DNA of 64,000 nucleotides from Microvelia longipes (lineage: Eukaryota; Arthropoda; Insecta; Hemiptera; Veliidae): positions 6,084,474 through 6,148,473 of the forward strand of contig JACMZG010001914.1 of assembly GCA_018340805.1 (NCBI GenBank), read 5' to 3'. Under the pieces are notes generated by a model. It did not search any database, had not been told where the DNA came from, and saw only the letters and a list, made by a program, of their open reading frames with translations. Numbering within the stretch: position 1 is the stretch's first letter; each line of letters begins with the position of its first letter. The translations under genes and the position numbers were made by a program. Shown piece by piece: positions 24,101-35,640 of this stretch.

Positions 24101-25057
24101 CTTTGAAAGTATTTTAGTATTTTTATGAGTAAAAACGGAATATTTCAGATAACAAAACTGTGAAATGTGTTTACCTGAAAATCTTGACAAAAATTACTTG
24201 TATGAAATCATAATAATTACAGTGTACCACCTTGTTATTACAAGCATCATTACTACCACCAACACGAATAATTAATATGAAACGCCTCAAAATCATTAAA
24301 TCATTGAAAAGTAGTTCTATTCTTTTTTAAGTAACGGAGTTTTATTTAGAATATGACTGCATTTGTCAAATCCGGCAGCAAACTGTTCTCAAATAATATC
24401 ACATGTTTTTCACTTTATTAAAAAAACCAAAACAAGTAGTAATAAATTTTTTTTTTCTAATGTTGATAATAAACAAAAAAACAAATATGAGAAAAAGAAA
24501 GGAATGCTAGTTAGAGAGTATGTCTTTGTGTGGATATATATGCATCGTTTGTAGATTGAGTGTGAATTAAAGTTTGTAAGCGTTCGATTTTCGGAAATGA
24601 GAGTTGCATACTATTTTTAGTGGACATACAAGTATGATTTGAGATTTTCGTTGTATTTTTTTCAAGACAACTACATCTACTGAGACTGTCAGGAACACAC
24701 AGACTGAAAACACAGTGATCAAGTACGAAATAAAGTAACATTACTGAATTGTCGATAGAATGCGATATTTTTCAATTAAGGAACTAATGTTGTTTATCTC
24801 AACACAACAATTGGCTTTGAAAGTATTTTAGTATTTTTATGAGTAAAAACGGAATATTTCAGATAACAAAACTGTGAAATGTGTTTACCTGAAAATCTTG
24901 ACAAAAATTACTTGTATGAAATCATAATAATTACAGTGTACCACCTTGTTATTACAAGCATCATTACTACCACCACACGAATAATAATATGAAACCCTCA
25001 AAATCATTAAGATCATTGAAAAGTAGTTCTATTCTTTGTGTTAAGTAACGGAGTTCC
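18132..25057. repeat. 710-bp satellite array, about 9.7 units
   Basis: Using TCTACTGAG as phase marker, units start at 18132, 18845, 19553, 20263, 21122, 21832, 22542, 23251, 23962 and 24676, giving lengths of 708-714 bp apart from the 20263 unit, which is enlarged to 859 bp. The last unit is truncated near 25057. Units are almost identical, and differences are mostly in homopolymers or short dinucleotide runs. No credible protein is encoded: the recurring short frame around AAATCCGGCAGC is a by-product. The array begins at the N gap, so the real array is probably longer. Confidence 0.97.
20970..21121. repeat. Rearranged partial satellite unit
   Basis: After TCTACT the array departs into a short GTGAGGTCCGACTCC insert and then re-enters the repeat at ATCGTTTGTAGATTGAG, duplicating the final ~135 bp of the unit. 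It is the only internal break in unit phase. Confidence 0.85.
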
Positions 25058-25690
25058 CTACTCTAGCAACATTGAAAGTCAGTTATGTTTTGATTTTTAT
25101 AATTTGAGTTTTATTTTATATCGTATTTTTTATTTAAAAAATTTAATTATTTAATTTTTAAGTATACATTAGCGTATCTATTAAAGTTACCAATTAAGTG
25201 TATAAATACAATGAAATAAAAACTCTGCAATAATCAGATGAATTGAGCTGAGTTAATAAATATTTTTTAAACACATTTAATCATTTTATGAGCAAATACT
25301 TTTTTTTTTGGAAAAATGCAAATTCTCTATTGACGTCATTGCAGGATTAAATAAAGAATTAATTACCGCTTATTACAATGAAGTCACACGTCATTCATAA
25401 ACAAGTCAGGTTATAACCTCCGAATGCGTTTAGTTTGTTAACATCGAATTGAGTCACCTATCATCAAATGTGAATGATAAAATGCGAGCTTCTTTTTTAT
25501 AAAAATTCACAATAAACTAATAAATAATTAGTTTTCTTTGATTTGTTTCAGGTAAGATGTGTTGTTGATGCTGTTTATGCGTTGTTTCGTAAGATAAGCT
25601 TATTTATTAGCAATAGTACATACCCAAGCCGATGCAAAAGAAGGTACTTGTTTATGTATATTTTTGTATTTTTATGTATGTATTTTGTGT
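25058..25690. other. AT-rich flank with a dispersed repeat
   Basis: The satellite ends in AAGTAACGGAGTT and passes into AT-rich sequence. The part from about 25326 to 25465 (ATTGACGTCATTGCAGGA ... GTCAGGTTATAACCTC) is repeated at about 28430-28570. No gene recognised. Confidence 0.6.
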
Positions 25691-25691
25691 A

Positions 25692-25764
25692 TGTATATAT
25701 ATATATTATATATATATATATATATAATATAATATATATAATATATATATATATATATATTATT
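25692..25764. repeat. (TA)n microsatellite
   Basis: TA run with AA/TT phase changes, preceded by a TATGTAT-rich lead-in. Confidence 0.95.
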
Positions 25765-25798
25765 ACGCATTAGCATAGAGTTATTACTACTAGAGAAG

Positions 25799-25825
25799 GT
25801 CTCTCTCTCTCTTCTCTCTCCTCTC

Positions 25826-25893
<68 letters not shown>
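25799..25893. repeat. (CT)n followed by (TA)n
   Basis: Imperfect CT array (about 25799-25841) joined directly to a TA array. Confidence 0.95.
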
Positions 25894-25895
<2 letters not shown>

Positions 25896-26229
25896 CTAGA
25901 TGAAGAATTTTTTTAATATAAACAATGTGTGATGAGCTGACTTATTCATAATCGGTCGATTCATTATATAAGGTTACTAAATATTAGCAGAAAAATTGCC
26001 ATGTCATCATGCTAACAACACTGGTATCTACAGCAAACATACAGCACTAAAATACGTCATTACAAACTAGCAAGTTTTTAAGATGCTAAAATTTTAGAAG
26101 TTTAATACAAAAGTAAACGGCAGTTTAAGTTAAATGGAGTGAATATTAAAACTGCAAAAGTTTGAACTTGTCTTACTTCTTTTGTAAATTGGGTTAAAGT
26201 TATAATTTTCTTTTAACTTTGAAGGCTTT
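25894..26229. other. No recognisable feature
   Basis: AT-rich sequence without supported gene or repeat. Confidence 0.5.
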
Positions 26230-26540
26230 ACTTAGCAGTGAAGGGGGGAGGTTAGATGTTGTGGGGAAAGGGGGAGGGGAATTGTGGGTGTGGAGGAGAG
26301 AGGAAGGGATGGGAGGAGTGCAAGAGTTAGGAGAGTAAAGAAAAGTGTGGATGGGGTTTAGGGAAATTATGGATAATAAGAGCGGGGGGTTAGTATGCAG
26401 AGCAAATGAGAAAATTGGATAAAAGAGTGCGGATAAGAAAATAGGAGAGTTTAAGAATCGGGATAAGAATGTAGGAAGGTCTGGAGGAAGGAATTTGGGA
26501 ACAAGAATGCATAAATAAGAGAGGAAAAAAAGAGGTTCTC
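26230..26540. repeat. Purine-rich (G/A) strand-asymmetric block
   Basis: The plus strand is strongly enriched in G and A over about 300 bp (for example GGGGAAAGGGGGAGGGG near 26262) without a regular period. A shorter block follows at about 26795-26880 on the other side of a (TA)n tract. No coding frame is supported. Confidence 0.7.
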
Positions 26541-26580
26541 AGCCCCTTAGCCGCTCCGTGGCGTCAGCGCTAAGGAACAA

Positions 26581-26601
26581 TATATATTATATAATATATA
26601 A

Positions 26602-26641
<40 letters not shown>

Positions 26642-26661
26642 TATATAATATATATTAATAT

Positions 26662-26742
<81 letters not shown>

Positions 26743-26743
26743 T
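26581..26743. repeat. (TA)n microsatellite, interrupted
   Basis: TA-dominated run. About 25 bp downstream, AAAATTTGCTAAAAGG (26772-26787) resembles the right end of the composite element. Confidence 0.95.
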
Positions 26744-26879
26744 CTTAATCAGGAGGCCCCCTTTCAAAACGAAAATTTGCTAAAAGGATAGAAGAGGGGT
26801 TAACGATAAATAATAGGATGTTGGATAGGAAGAGAGGTGTGGATGGAAAGACGGAGGAGACATAAGAGTGATGGGTAAT

Positions 26880-27121
26880 GACTGAGCCAAGAAATGATTA
26901 AGACTGGCCCAGATTTTTATTATTACTTCGTCTTAACAATATTTTGATTTAAAGAAATACCGTTTTCCTTTAATTGATTTTTTTAACAAACGGCTCGAAC
27001 AATGGGCGACTGTATACACTTTCTTTAAATGGAGAAATTAATGTTTTATTTGGCGAGTCCTAAAAATGTATTGAAGTTGAGTTGAGATAGTTTTTAGCCA
27101 ATATCCTTGCAATTCACTTCA
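26880..27121. other. No recognisable feature
   Basis: No gene or repeat could be supported between the purine-rich block and the tRNA-like segment. Confidence 0.4.
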
Positions 27122-27210
27122 TTATGAGGTGGTATGGCGGGTGTCGAACCACAGAAGGCATCTAAAAGTCACACTGGGTAGCACTCCAGTCAGCTTGCTC
27201 AAAGCTTATG
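27122..27210 (-). repeat. tRNA-like (SINE-type) segment
   Basis: On the minus strand CTGACTGGAGTGCTACCCAG is followed about 30 bases later by TGTGGTTCGACACCCGCCAT, an A-box-like then B-box-like pair with tRNA-like spacing. Pairing of a full cloverleaf was not established, so this is more likely a SINE head than a tRNA gene. Confidence 0.4.
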
Positions 27211-27720
27211 TTGCACAGACCGGCCGGCATGACTGTTAGACACAAGACCGATGTGGTGGCGTCAAACCGGCCTGAGTAAACTTAATATTGCTTAGACCGG
27301 CCAGAATTTGTATGGACACTTGGCTGAATGTGGAGGTTTTGTTAGATATTTGATGTTTAATTATTAATGTCATGTCATGTTGTGTCAAATAATTGTTAAT
27401 ATCATAATAATATAATATAAATTTATATTATATCAAATAAGTTAATTTATATTATATTATATCAATAAGTTAATATCAAATAATGTTAATAATATCCGTT
27501 GTATAAATACCATTGAAGTGTCCAGTCTTATTAATATTAAAATTAAACGGGTTTTAGTCTATTTGTACAGGCTAGAAATATGCACAGGGGCTGACGTCCT
27601 GCGCAAACCCTTTATTGGACAGATCGGCCGGAGTAATAGTAGTGGACACAAGGCCGAATGTGCTGGTTTCTAGTCTGTATGTAGAGGCTAGAAATGTGCA
27701 AAGGCTGAGGACCTGCGCAA
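27205..27720. repeat. Local degenerate repeat (GACCGGCCGG / GGACACAAGGCCGA)
   Basis: Three related blocks (about 27215-27260, 27290-27340, 27615-27665) share an AGACCGGCCGG-like motif followed by GACACAAG..CGATGTG. A GGCTAGAAAT.TGCA..GGCTGA block occurs at 27570 and 27676. Confidence 0.55.
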
Positions 27721-28429
27721 AATGTTTTAAGTTAAAACTTAACGTACATCCCTGCTTTACATTTGTAACTTTAGATCCTTGATCAAGGCAAATTTTGATC
27801 AACTTTAGGTAAAAGTGAGGTAAAAATTTAAGAAAAAGTAAGATACAAATTTTAGACCATTTTGGGTTTATTCTATGTCTATCCTCTTCATAATTCATTG
27901 TCTTCTTTTATCATTTTTTTATTTGTTATGTTTCACAATAAATTATTTTTTTGGCCTTAATTGGAAAAAAAGCTTTAAATCGTAAAAAACCATTTTCCCC
28001 CTCCCCTAACATAACTACTGGCAAGATTAGCTAAATATTTATTCCAAACAATATTTCAGGTCAGATGTTTAAGAAAAGAAATTTTCATTACTTCTATTTT
28101 ATTGAAAGATTTGTAAGTCACGCAAGTCTGGCATAGTATAACCCGCAGTTATTAATCTAACCTAAATAATTATTGACATTACAGAATGCTAATTTCAATC
28201 GTTATCCTACTAAATATTTTTTAACTACTATTATTAGTATTATACTAATAATATTATACTATTATCATCATATTGTAAATTCTGGATATAGTCTTGTTGC
28301 AACGTACGGACACATCGCTAGACCGCAGTATTGTGAATGCAAGCTGATAGAATTTATAAGGTGATTCTATTGGAGGGTTTTTATGAATGAAATAAACATT
28401 TTTTTGACATGTTAGGTTATAGTCCGGAA
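27721..28429. other. No recognisable gene
   Basis: AT-rich sequence. Short open frames lack any recognisable domain. Confidence 0.5.
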
Positions 28430-28575
28430 TTGACGTCATTGCAGGAATAAATAGTCAATTTTTAATGTTGACCGCCTATACCGAGTCCTGCTATGACGTC
28501 ACACGTCATTCATAAAAACGTCAGGTTATAACCTCTGAATGCGTTTGGTTTGTTTACATTGAATTGAATCACCAT
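28430..28575. repeat. Dispersed repeat, partner of 25326-25465
   Basis: Shares ATTGACGTCATTGCAGGA, CACACGTCATTCATAAA and GTCAGGTTATAACCTC with the copy at 25.3-25.5 kb, in the same order and orientation. Confidence 0.75.
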
Positions 28576-28896
28576 ATAAATTTCTAACATCTTTGTTGTG
28601 AATGCACCTTTAAATCTCCTGTTAATCACCGCGTGTGAACTAAGTATTTATTTTTTTAGTCTCAAATAATTATGTTGGACCGTTTTATATTCATACCTTT
28701 GACTTTAAACTATTTCCCTTGTGACGCGATATTTGCTTCATGCTCCCTCTGTGTACCTTCCCTATGTAAAAACTGTCGCCCCCAGCTGAATTCAGGACAA
28801 TAATAATAACACTATTATTTATCCTTCTTATTGCCAGCTTATAAATATATTGTGTCAGATTTATAGCTCCTTATTCCCGTTTAATAGTCAATATTA

Positions 28897-29265
28897 CCGA
28901 GTCCGGTAGCTCAGTGGTAGAGTGCTCGCTTTTCGACCTGGAGGTCGAGGGTTCAAATCCAGCCGGGGAGGACCTCAATATGAGGTTATCCTTGTACCGT
29001 ACACTCGGGAGTCTTGAATTCAAAAGGCCGGCCAACCCAGCCAGGGTTTTACGTTTTTCCTTGGCTACTAATACGCAAATGCGGGGTTGCATCTAGTTTC
29101 ATCTGAGACAAGTCCCTGGATCCACGTTTCCGTTGTTCCCTCCAGCTCACGAAAAGTTAATGTTCTGCGAGCTGGGGGAGATGAAGGTCGGAAAATATAC
29201 TGAGCCTTGTCCGAAAACGTAATCAGTGAAAGTAAAGGCAATGACACGAATAACGTAAGTAACTA
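28897..29265 (+). mobile_element. tRNA-derived SINE-like element
   Basis: The head (28901-28971) has a clear RNA polymerase III A box TAGCTCAGTGG and B box GGGTTCAAATCC at tRNA spacing. The T-arm and anticodon arm do not pair properly, so it is not a working tRNA gene. A palindrome TCGACCTGGAGGTCGA lies between the boxes. The body continues about 300 bp with moderately GC-rich sequence unlike the surroundings, ending near a GAATAACGTAAGTAACTAGG stretch. No poly(A) tail or target-site duplication was found, so the 3' boundary is approximate. Confidence 0.6.
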
Positions 29266-29574
29266 GGAACAAAGTGCTCGGTACTTGAAACAGACATCTC
29301 CTAACAGCACTGCGGAACTTTGACTTTCAGGTCAGGGCTATAGAATAAGTTTGTGCACGCCGACATCTGGGTGCTTGAGTTATCTGTTGGGTCGCACTGG
29401 ACTGGCCAGAGCGGTGAGCCTAGCTAGAGTCTAGGTGGTCTAAATGAACTAGAAACACTGGAACTAGCATATGTGCCACCATGTTACGGAGGGTGTGCTT
29501 CCTAATATTGGATCTGGAACAAACTCAGGGTTAATTAGTTGAGTGAGATTTAAGTGATGGGGAAACGCTAAAAT
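29266..29574. other. No recognisable feature
   Basis: Moderately GC-rich sequence after the SINE-like body. It may belong to the same insertion, but I cannot define it. Confidence 0.35.
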
Positions 29575-30362
29575 GACTTACAAAAGTTGTAAGTTAAGCG
29601 TTAAAACAATATTGTCAATATTTCATGTTATTTTTTAACCTTTCAAGTTGTAAGTTAATACGAAGTTTAAGCCGTTAAACAAATTGTCAATATTTCAAAT
29701 GTTATTTTTACCTTTCAAGTTGTAAGTTAATACGAGTTTAAGCGTTAATACAAATTGTCAATATTTCATGTTATTTTTACCTTTCAAGTTGTAAGTTAAT
29801 ACGAGTTTAAGCGTTAATACAAATTGTCAATATTTCATGTATTTTTACCTTTCAAGTTGTAAGTTAATACGAGTTTAAGCGTTAAAACAAATTGTCAATA
29901 TTTCATGTTATTTTTACCTTTCAAGTTGTAAGTTAATACGAGTTTAAGCGTTAATACAAATTGTCAATATTTCATGTTATTTTACCTTTCAAGTTGTAAG
30001 TTTAATACGATTTAAGCGTTAATACAATATGTAATATTTCATGTTATTGTTTACCTTTCAAGTTGTAAGTTAATACAGTTTAAAGCGTTAAAACAAATTG
30101 TCAATTAAATTTCATATTTTTACCTTTCAAGGTTGTAAGTTAATAAGAGTTTTAATGCGTTAAAACAAATTGTCCAAATTTCAATGTATCTTTTACTTTC
30201 AAGTTGTAAGTTAATTACGCATTTATAGCGTTAAAATACAAGATTGTCAATATTTCATGTTATTTTTACCTTTCAAGTTGTAAGTTAATGATACGGGTTT
30301 TAAGCGTTAAACAAATTGCAATATGTCATGTTATTTTTTACCTTTCAAGTTGTAAGTTAATT
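29575..30362. repeat. 70-bp minisatellite, about 11 units
   Basis: The unit contains CAAGTTGTAAGTTAATACGA and CAAATTGTCAATATTTCATG. Early units are regular and later ones (after about 30000) show frequent 1-3 base insertions and deletions. Confidence 0.95.
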
Positions 30363-31572
30363 AAAAAAGTACTAAAATAAGTAATTTAAAAAGCTTTAAG
30401 TACGTTGGTATAGAAGATGTTAGACATTAAGATTGGAAAAGACAAACTTAATGGGATTTTCTAATACTTTCCGATGAACTTTATTTTAAACTCTAATATT
30501 GCTGTAGCCTCTCTATATTCCTAAAACACGGTGGAGACACAAATTTGGGTTTATGCTCCCCTCCCCCCACTTCTGGTTATCATTGACTCTCGTTTCTCCT
30601 CAATCGTAATAATTTTGGTTCAGTTAGAGTTGTACGTACACGTAATAGTTATTTATGCCATAAGGCTAAATATGAAAAATAATATTCATATTTTTTATAA
30701 ATATAAAAAATATTCTCAGAGACACATTCCTTGAGAATATAGACATTCTCAGCCGGATGGCATACACATTTTTTTTTGAGTACACTCATTAAATAAACTG
30801 CGTTATAACTTAATTGAAAAAAAATTAGTCATGAACAAAATACAAGACGACAAAATGAACGTTTTAAAGAAACCTCTGTGAGGTTTTAACACAGATTGTT
30901 TTTTTGAAACATGCTACATATCAGTAATGGCGGAAATATAGTGAATTACTTTTACTCTAGAGTTTTTTTACATTCATTTAATTGCCCTGGAGGTGAAGAA
31001 AGTACTAATAACCTCCTTAAAAAAATAATGATGGTTCTCATCCTACAAACGGTCCATTAAGTGCTCAATTAACGTACTACCGTCAAAAAAAAAACTTAAT
31101 ATTATCTTAAAACTGAATCCAGTTTTTCAAATTATGATATGATTTCGGTTTCCACGCAGAATTTTAAGTCTTAACCCTCAACATCACAACTTCAAAATTA
31201 AAAAGAACCCATCATTCGATTTTCATTATCTCTGAATTCCCTTAGATACTGTTGAGAAATAATTTGATTTATTTCTAAATTGATTCCCAATTTATAAAAG
31301 AAAATCGAATGAGAAAGAGAAAAGCAATAAAGAAAATTCGACCAATTGATTGGGTTTTGATGTTTTATTCTTGGATTTCCAGAGCAAATTCTTTCCATTT
31401 TCTTTTGTCAGTTTAGTTCTAAATTATCTTTGATTTTTGTTAATTAAATTAGAGCTTAATTAATTTTATTCAATATTTTAAAACCCCTACTTTTTATTCT
31501 ATCTTATTCATATTAATAGAAAAATTAATTTCGTTTTATTGTTTTTTTTCCCGATCCTTTTTTCGAAAAAAC
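30363..31572. other. No recognisable gene
   Basis: About 1.2 kb of AT-rich sequence. Short open frames (30531-30734 +, 31198-31398 -) match nothing recognised. Confidence 0.5.
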
Positions 31573-31575
31573 AAT

Positions 31576-31611
<36 letters not shown>

Positions 31612-31752
31612 GTCACTCATGCACTCGCCTCTTAAAGAGTGATTGATTAGATTATTTCTAATCACAATTGGGCGTGCACCAATATATTATATAAATAATA
31701 TATTAATATATAATATATATATATATATATATATAGTATATATATAATATGT
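31573..31752. repeat. Two (TA)n tracts
   Basis: TA runs at about 31573-31611 and 31681-31752, separated by about 70 bp of non-repeat sequence. Confidence 0.95.
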
Positions 31753-32639
31753 TGTATAAATAAATAAATAAATATTAGGCACCCCATGAGTAGAAAGAAA
31801 ATCTATCACACTCTTCAAGAAGCGGGAGGTTTCACAAAGCCGATCTTTTTCATAAAAAATAAATATTTGAATGAAACACCTAAATCTCTCGATCATCATC
31901 AGTTTCTAACCCAGCCAACGCAAGAAAATAGGCAAATCAGCAAATAGGCGTATAATAATATAAGCTTCATATAATAATTTTCGCGTACAATAATCTTCGC
32001 AGAACCGTCTACTTAACTTGCCACTACGCTCAGGATAAGTCTAATTTCCCTGTCCTGTTGCTGCTAATAACTTTTTAATTTTAATTCATTTCGCCCACTG
32101 AATTTGATTTCTATTTAAAGAGCAAAGATCTCAAAATTTAATTTGCAATCTGTCTCGGAATTATTCGCCCTTTTCTTGATTTTCTGATCTGGAAAACGTA
32201 TCTATAAAAACTTGAAAATCTCTTTCGTTCTATTTCTGTCGAAAAAGGCTTTTTTTTAGTTTTCTCTTGAATGGGTTTAAAGAAAGGTCTGTAATTGATT
32301 TAACAGGGCCTAGGCCTGTGACCCCCCCCTTACTTCCACCCGATGGAAAATATATGCAGATTGATTTAGCCCCCCCTCCCACCAAGTAGTTCAAGTTAAC
32401 TCTTTTCCTTCATAATAATTGAAACTGACACTGAACCTCCTATTATACCATTTCTTTATTCTTTTAGAAAATGCTTGCTCAATATATAGAATTGCAATTA
32501 CAAAGTTTTCTTTTAGCTTGTATAAGATTGATGTTACAACTTGATAAGCATCAAATTATTTATTTGCTTTTTAAAACGTTTCTATGGTTTTGTTTTTCTT
32601 AATTGCTTAGTTTTATAGTGTCCGTCAGCGAGAGGAACT
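31753..32639. other. No recognisable gene
   Basis: AT-rich with two short C-rich runs near 32323 and 32372. Nothing further supported. Confidence 0.5.
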
Positions 32640-32745
32640 TTGTAGTTTCGAATTTCGTTTTAAACAATAAAGTTTTACATTAAACAATAAAGTTTTTCTA
32701 TAAACAATAAAGACTTGTTTAAACAATGAAGTCTTAATGAAGGGA
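32640..32745. repeat. 20-bp minisatellite, left part
   Basis: Degenerate units of AAACAATAAAGTCTTAATTT. The same repeat resumes at about 33565, after the insertion at 32755-33503. Confidence 0.85.
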
Positions 32746-32793
32746 ATGAAGAATAGAGTCTCTCCACAAAACTATCAATTTATTCAAAGCACC

Positions 32794-32820
32794 TTTAACC
32801 TAACATAAGGCCATCATCAG
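32794..32820 (-). ncRNA. Degenerate hammerhead-like hairpin
   Basis: The minus strand reads CTGATGATGGCC...GGTTAAAGG. The CTGATGA half is perfect but GAAA has become TAAA, so it would be inactive. Confidence 0.3.
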
Positions 32821-33110
32821 TGCCTGTACAAATGAGCATAAAAAAAATAAAAACAGTTATAAATGTATAAAAAACAAGTCACACAACAGTAGAGACCATA
32901 TAATAATAATAAAATAATAAAAAATAAAAATCAAATGAAATTACAAGAGATAATTTAAAGAAAACATTCAATACGCAAAAATTAAATAGAATTATTAAAT
33001 ATTCTTTCCTCTTCTTTTTCGACGTCAACGATGTCGGAGCCGTGATAACTGGTTGGAGGCGGGTGATACCTTCAGGAGAGCCAAGTAGAAGGGGTGATCT
33101 CTTTCCCCAA

Positions 33111-33459
33111 GTGGCCGTAGCCAGGATTTAATTTTCGGAGGGCTGAATGTTGAACATTGTATATATATATATAATAATATATATATATTTATATATATAT
33201 ATAATAATATATATATTTATATATATTGGTATTTTGTATTATTTTTAAATCTTTCAATGTCAATTGTATATTTTTTTTTATATATTATGATATTTATATA
33301 TTAGTTATTGTTAAACATATTATGTTATGTAATTTAATTATTTTATTATTTTTATAAGGTTATATTTTTTTCACATATTTATTGCGGGTTTAGGTTGATG
33401 TAAAATGTCGGGGTGGGGGGGCTTGCCCCCTCAGCCCCGCCCCCCCCTGGCTACGCCAC
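33111..33459. mobile_element. Nested MITE, GTGGC(C)GTAGCCAGG termini
   Basis: The left end GTGGCCGTAGCCAGG and right end CCTGGCTACGCCAC form terminal inverted repeats, and GGAGGGCTGA / TCAGCCCCGCC extend the similarity inward. The CGTAGCCAGG end is a type often seen on non-autonomous DNA transposons in animals. The interior is (TA)n and T-rich with no coding capacity. Confidence 0.7.
33159..33227. repeat. (TA)n microsatellite inside MITE
   Basis: TA-dominated run with TTTA and TAATAA breaks. Confidence 0.9.
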
Positions 33460-33564
33460 GATCGTTCCCTCTCAATTTCAAGATAGTTTGTCGGAGAGAC
33501 TCTTTTTTTTTCGTGTCATTTTGAGCAACTTCCACTGGTGCTCATTCAAAATCTATAATAAATC

Positions 33565-33785
33565 TTAATTAATCAATAAATCTAATTTAAACATATAAAG
33601 TCTTAATTTAAATAACAATAAGTCTTAATTTAAACAATTAAGTCTTAATTTAAACAATAAAGTCTTAATTTAAACAATAAAGTCCTAATTTTTAAAACAC
33701 ATAATTCCTAATTTATACAATAAAGTCTTATTAAACATTAAGTTTTTATTTAAAACAACAAAGTCAATAAAATAGAACAATAAAA
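33565..33785. repeat. 20-bp minisatellite, right part
   Basis: About ten units of AAACAATAAAGTCTTAATTT, several perfect in the middle. Confidence 0.92.
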
Positions 33786-33882
33786 GTAATTATTTATACT
33801 TCTTATTCGCTTGCTCGTTCTCAGAACTCAATGTTATCAAAGTTCATTATAAAACACTTCGGCCTCGCTACGCTTTACCCAA

Positions 33883-34215
33883 GGATCTTGAATAAAGGGG
33901 ATGACGCATTAAGGAACATTTCTTGACTCCCAGATGAAAGTTTGTATGAAGGATAGAGAAATAGATCAAACTTTACCTTCCTATGGTTATAGATGAAAAA
34001 AAAGGCAACCAACGCAGGTTATGTAGCAAGGTTGTCGAGTTTTGCTCTAAACTTCTTCTGTCTTTCTTAATGGTGCTTAAGAAGTCATTTTTTTGTGTGG
34101 TCATTTGTGGGCTTGTTAAGTCAATTTGTGCTTATTTAATTTTAAATTTGCGACTATCTCGCCTCTTCAGTGAGTGATAATTTAAGCGCGTTTTGTTATA
34201 ACTTTCTCAAGCAAA
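33883..34215. mobile_element. MITE-like copy, partner of 50066-50594, 3'-truncated
   Basis: Begins CAAGGATCTTGAATAAAGGG and shares CCTTCCTATGGTTATA, GCAGGTTATGTAGC and TCTTCAGTGAGTGATAATTT in order with the 50-kb copy. It stops near 34215, shortly before a GAGCGAAGCGAG block. Confidence 0.75.
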
Positions 34216-34239
34216 AAACAATGACATATAACAAATTGT

Positions 34240-34345
34240 ATATTCTGAAGACGAGCGAAGCGAGTCTGAAGTTAGGAGGACGAGCGTAGCGAATCCGATG
34301 TGATGAGGAAATGTTCCGAAACACCCCGAACCCGGTTTTTTCAGT
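34240..34345. repeat. GAGCGAAGCGAG dispersed repeat, copy 1
   Basis: ACGAGCGAAGCGAGTCTGAAG, GCGTAGCGAATCCGATGTGA, GAGGAAATGTTCCGA in order. Related copies lie at 47385-47475 (inverted), 51850-52015 and 59770-59875. Confidence 0.8.
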
Positions 34346-35540
34346 ATATTCTGTGAATTTTCCTAAAAATTAAAAGCTCTAAATAAAGAATGAAATAAAA
34401 ATATAAATTAAAGTACTTTTCCAAAAGAGAGGTTTTAAGTTTGGGTGTTTTTAATGGAACAATGTTGATCCAGTATTTTAAAGATTTTACTCTCGTTACA
34501 GCACTGTTTGCTCTCAAATTCCATGTAAATTTATTTTTAAACACTTTTAGAAAAAACTTTGAAAAAACAGCGACGGAAACAAGCCAACTAAGTTCTCCGT
34601 AACTTTATTACATAATGATTTTAACTTAATTTTTAATTATGTTTTTCAAAATTTTTGTTCTACTTCTCACTTGCAAATAAAATAACAGGTCTTTTCCTTT
34701 ATTAAGTTAAATTTATTAAAATGAAAGATAGCTGACATACTCGTTTATTAATTAATTACGAAAATAAATCGTTGAAAATTACAAGGTAGGATTGAGGAAA
34801 GCTAATAATGTTAATGTTTGGTTAACTAAAATTTTGGTTGAGGTAATTATTAAATACACGTATGTGATGACGGCTAACGGTTATTCCGATGTTTTATTAT
34901 TTTCCTTCAAAGCTAGATATACATTTCTTGGAGCTAGAAATTTTTCTCGAATTTTATTGTTATGCATTTTTCTTTTATTTATTTTTATTTTTCTATTTTC
35001 ATATTGCTTTTGTCGGAGTAGCATTTTGTTATTCCTTTGCTGTTGGGAAATCTCGTATCCAGTCCACAATAACTTTATTTTATAGCAATGTAAAAAGAAA
35101 ATCTTGGTGAAATGTAAAAAAAAACACTTTATTTTTACGAGGGGCCTGGAGTGAAAATGACGTATTTTATATGTTTACTATAGAAGGCTCTGTGTACAAG
35201 GCCAATGGGTATGAGTTTTATTTCGTTACAATTTTATCGCTAAGGTTTCAACTCTAGGAACTGGATACTCTCCTAAGCTACTTCAACCGTTTTTACTTAA
35301 CCTTGTTTTATTGGAGGTAAAAAAATGGCCGGATCATTTTATAAATAATGAGTTCAAATTTTAAGTTAATATGTAAATCTCTAATTGTAAAAAAACTCTT
35401 GTGCATAGCTCAGACATCTGCTTTGTAGCTCTGGGTTGATTAGCAACTCTGTTATAGTTTGAGATTTTTATATCTGGGTTGGATTGGCAGCCTTAGATCG
35501 AATTGAAAATCTGTGATCTAATCAGCAAAAAAAAAAATAA
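34346..35540. other. No recognisable gene
   Basis: AT-rich. An open frame at 34792-35085 (+) has a hydrophobic C-terminal half rich in Phe and Leu, but this follows from T-rich composition and no domain is recognisable. Confidence 0.45.
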
Positions 35541-35604
35541 TAATATATATATATCATATATCATATATAATATATATATATATATATAATATATATATAT
35601 AAAT

Positions 35605-35639
<35 letters not shown>

Positions 35640-35640
35640 G
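35541..35640. repeat. (TA)n followed by (GA)n
   Basis: TA run to about 35604, then an imperfect GA array to 35640. Confidence 0.95.

Larger units (their letters stand above)
32755..33503. mobile_element. MITE-like insertion with 22-bp terminal inverted repeats
   Basis: AGAGTCTCTCCACAAAACTATC-type sequence at 32755-32776 is the reverse complement of 33482-33503 at 19 of 22 positions. The element interrupts a 20-bp minisatellite and has a further element (33111-33459) nested inside it. Near the left end a degenerate Penelope-type hairpin lies on the minus strand. No protein is encoded and no target-site duplication is clear. Confidence 0.6.

Noticed and set aside
28901..28971. A functional tRNA gene
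   Set aside because: Boxes A and B are present but anticodon and T stems do not pair; a SINE head is more likely.
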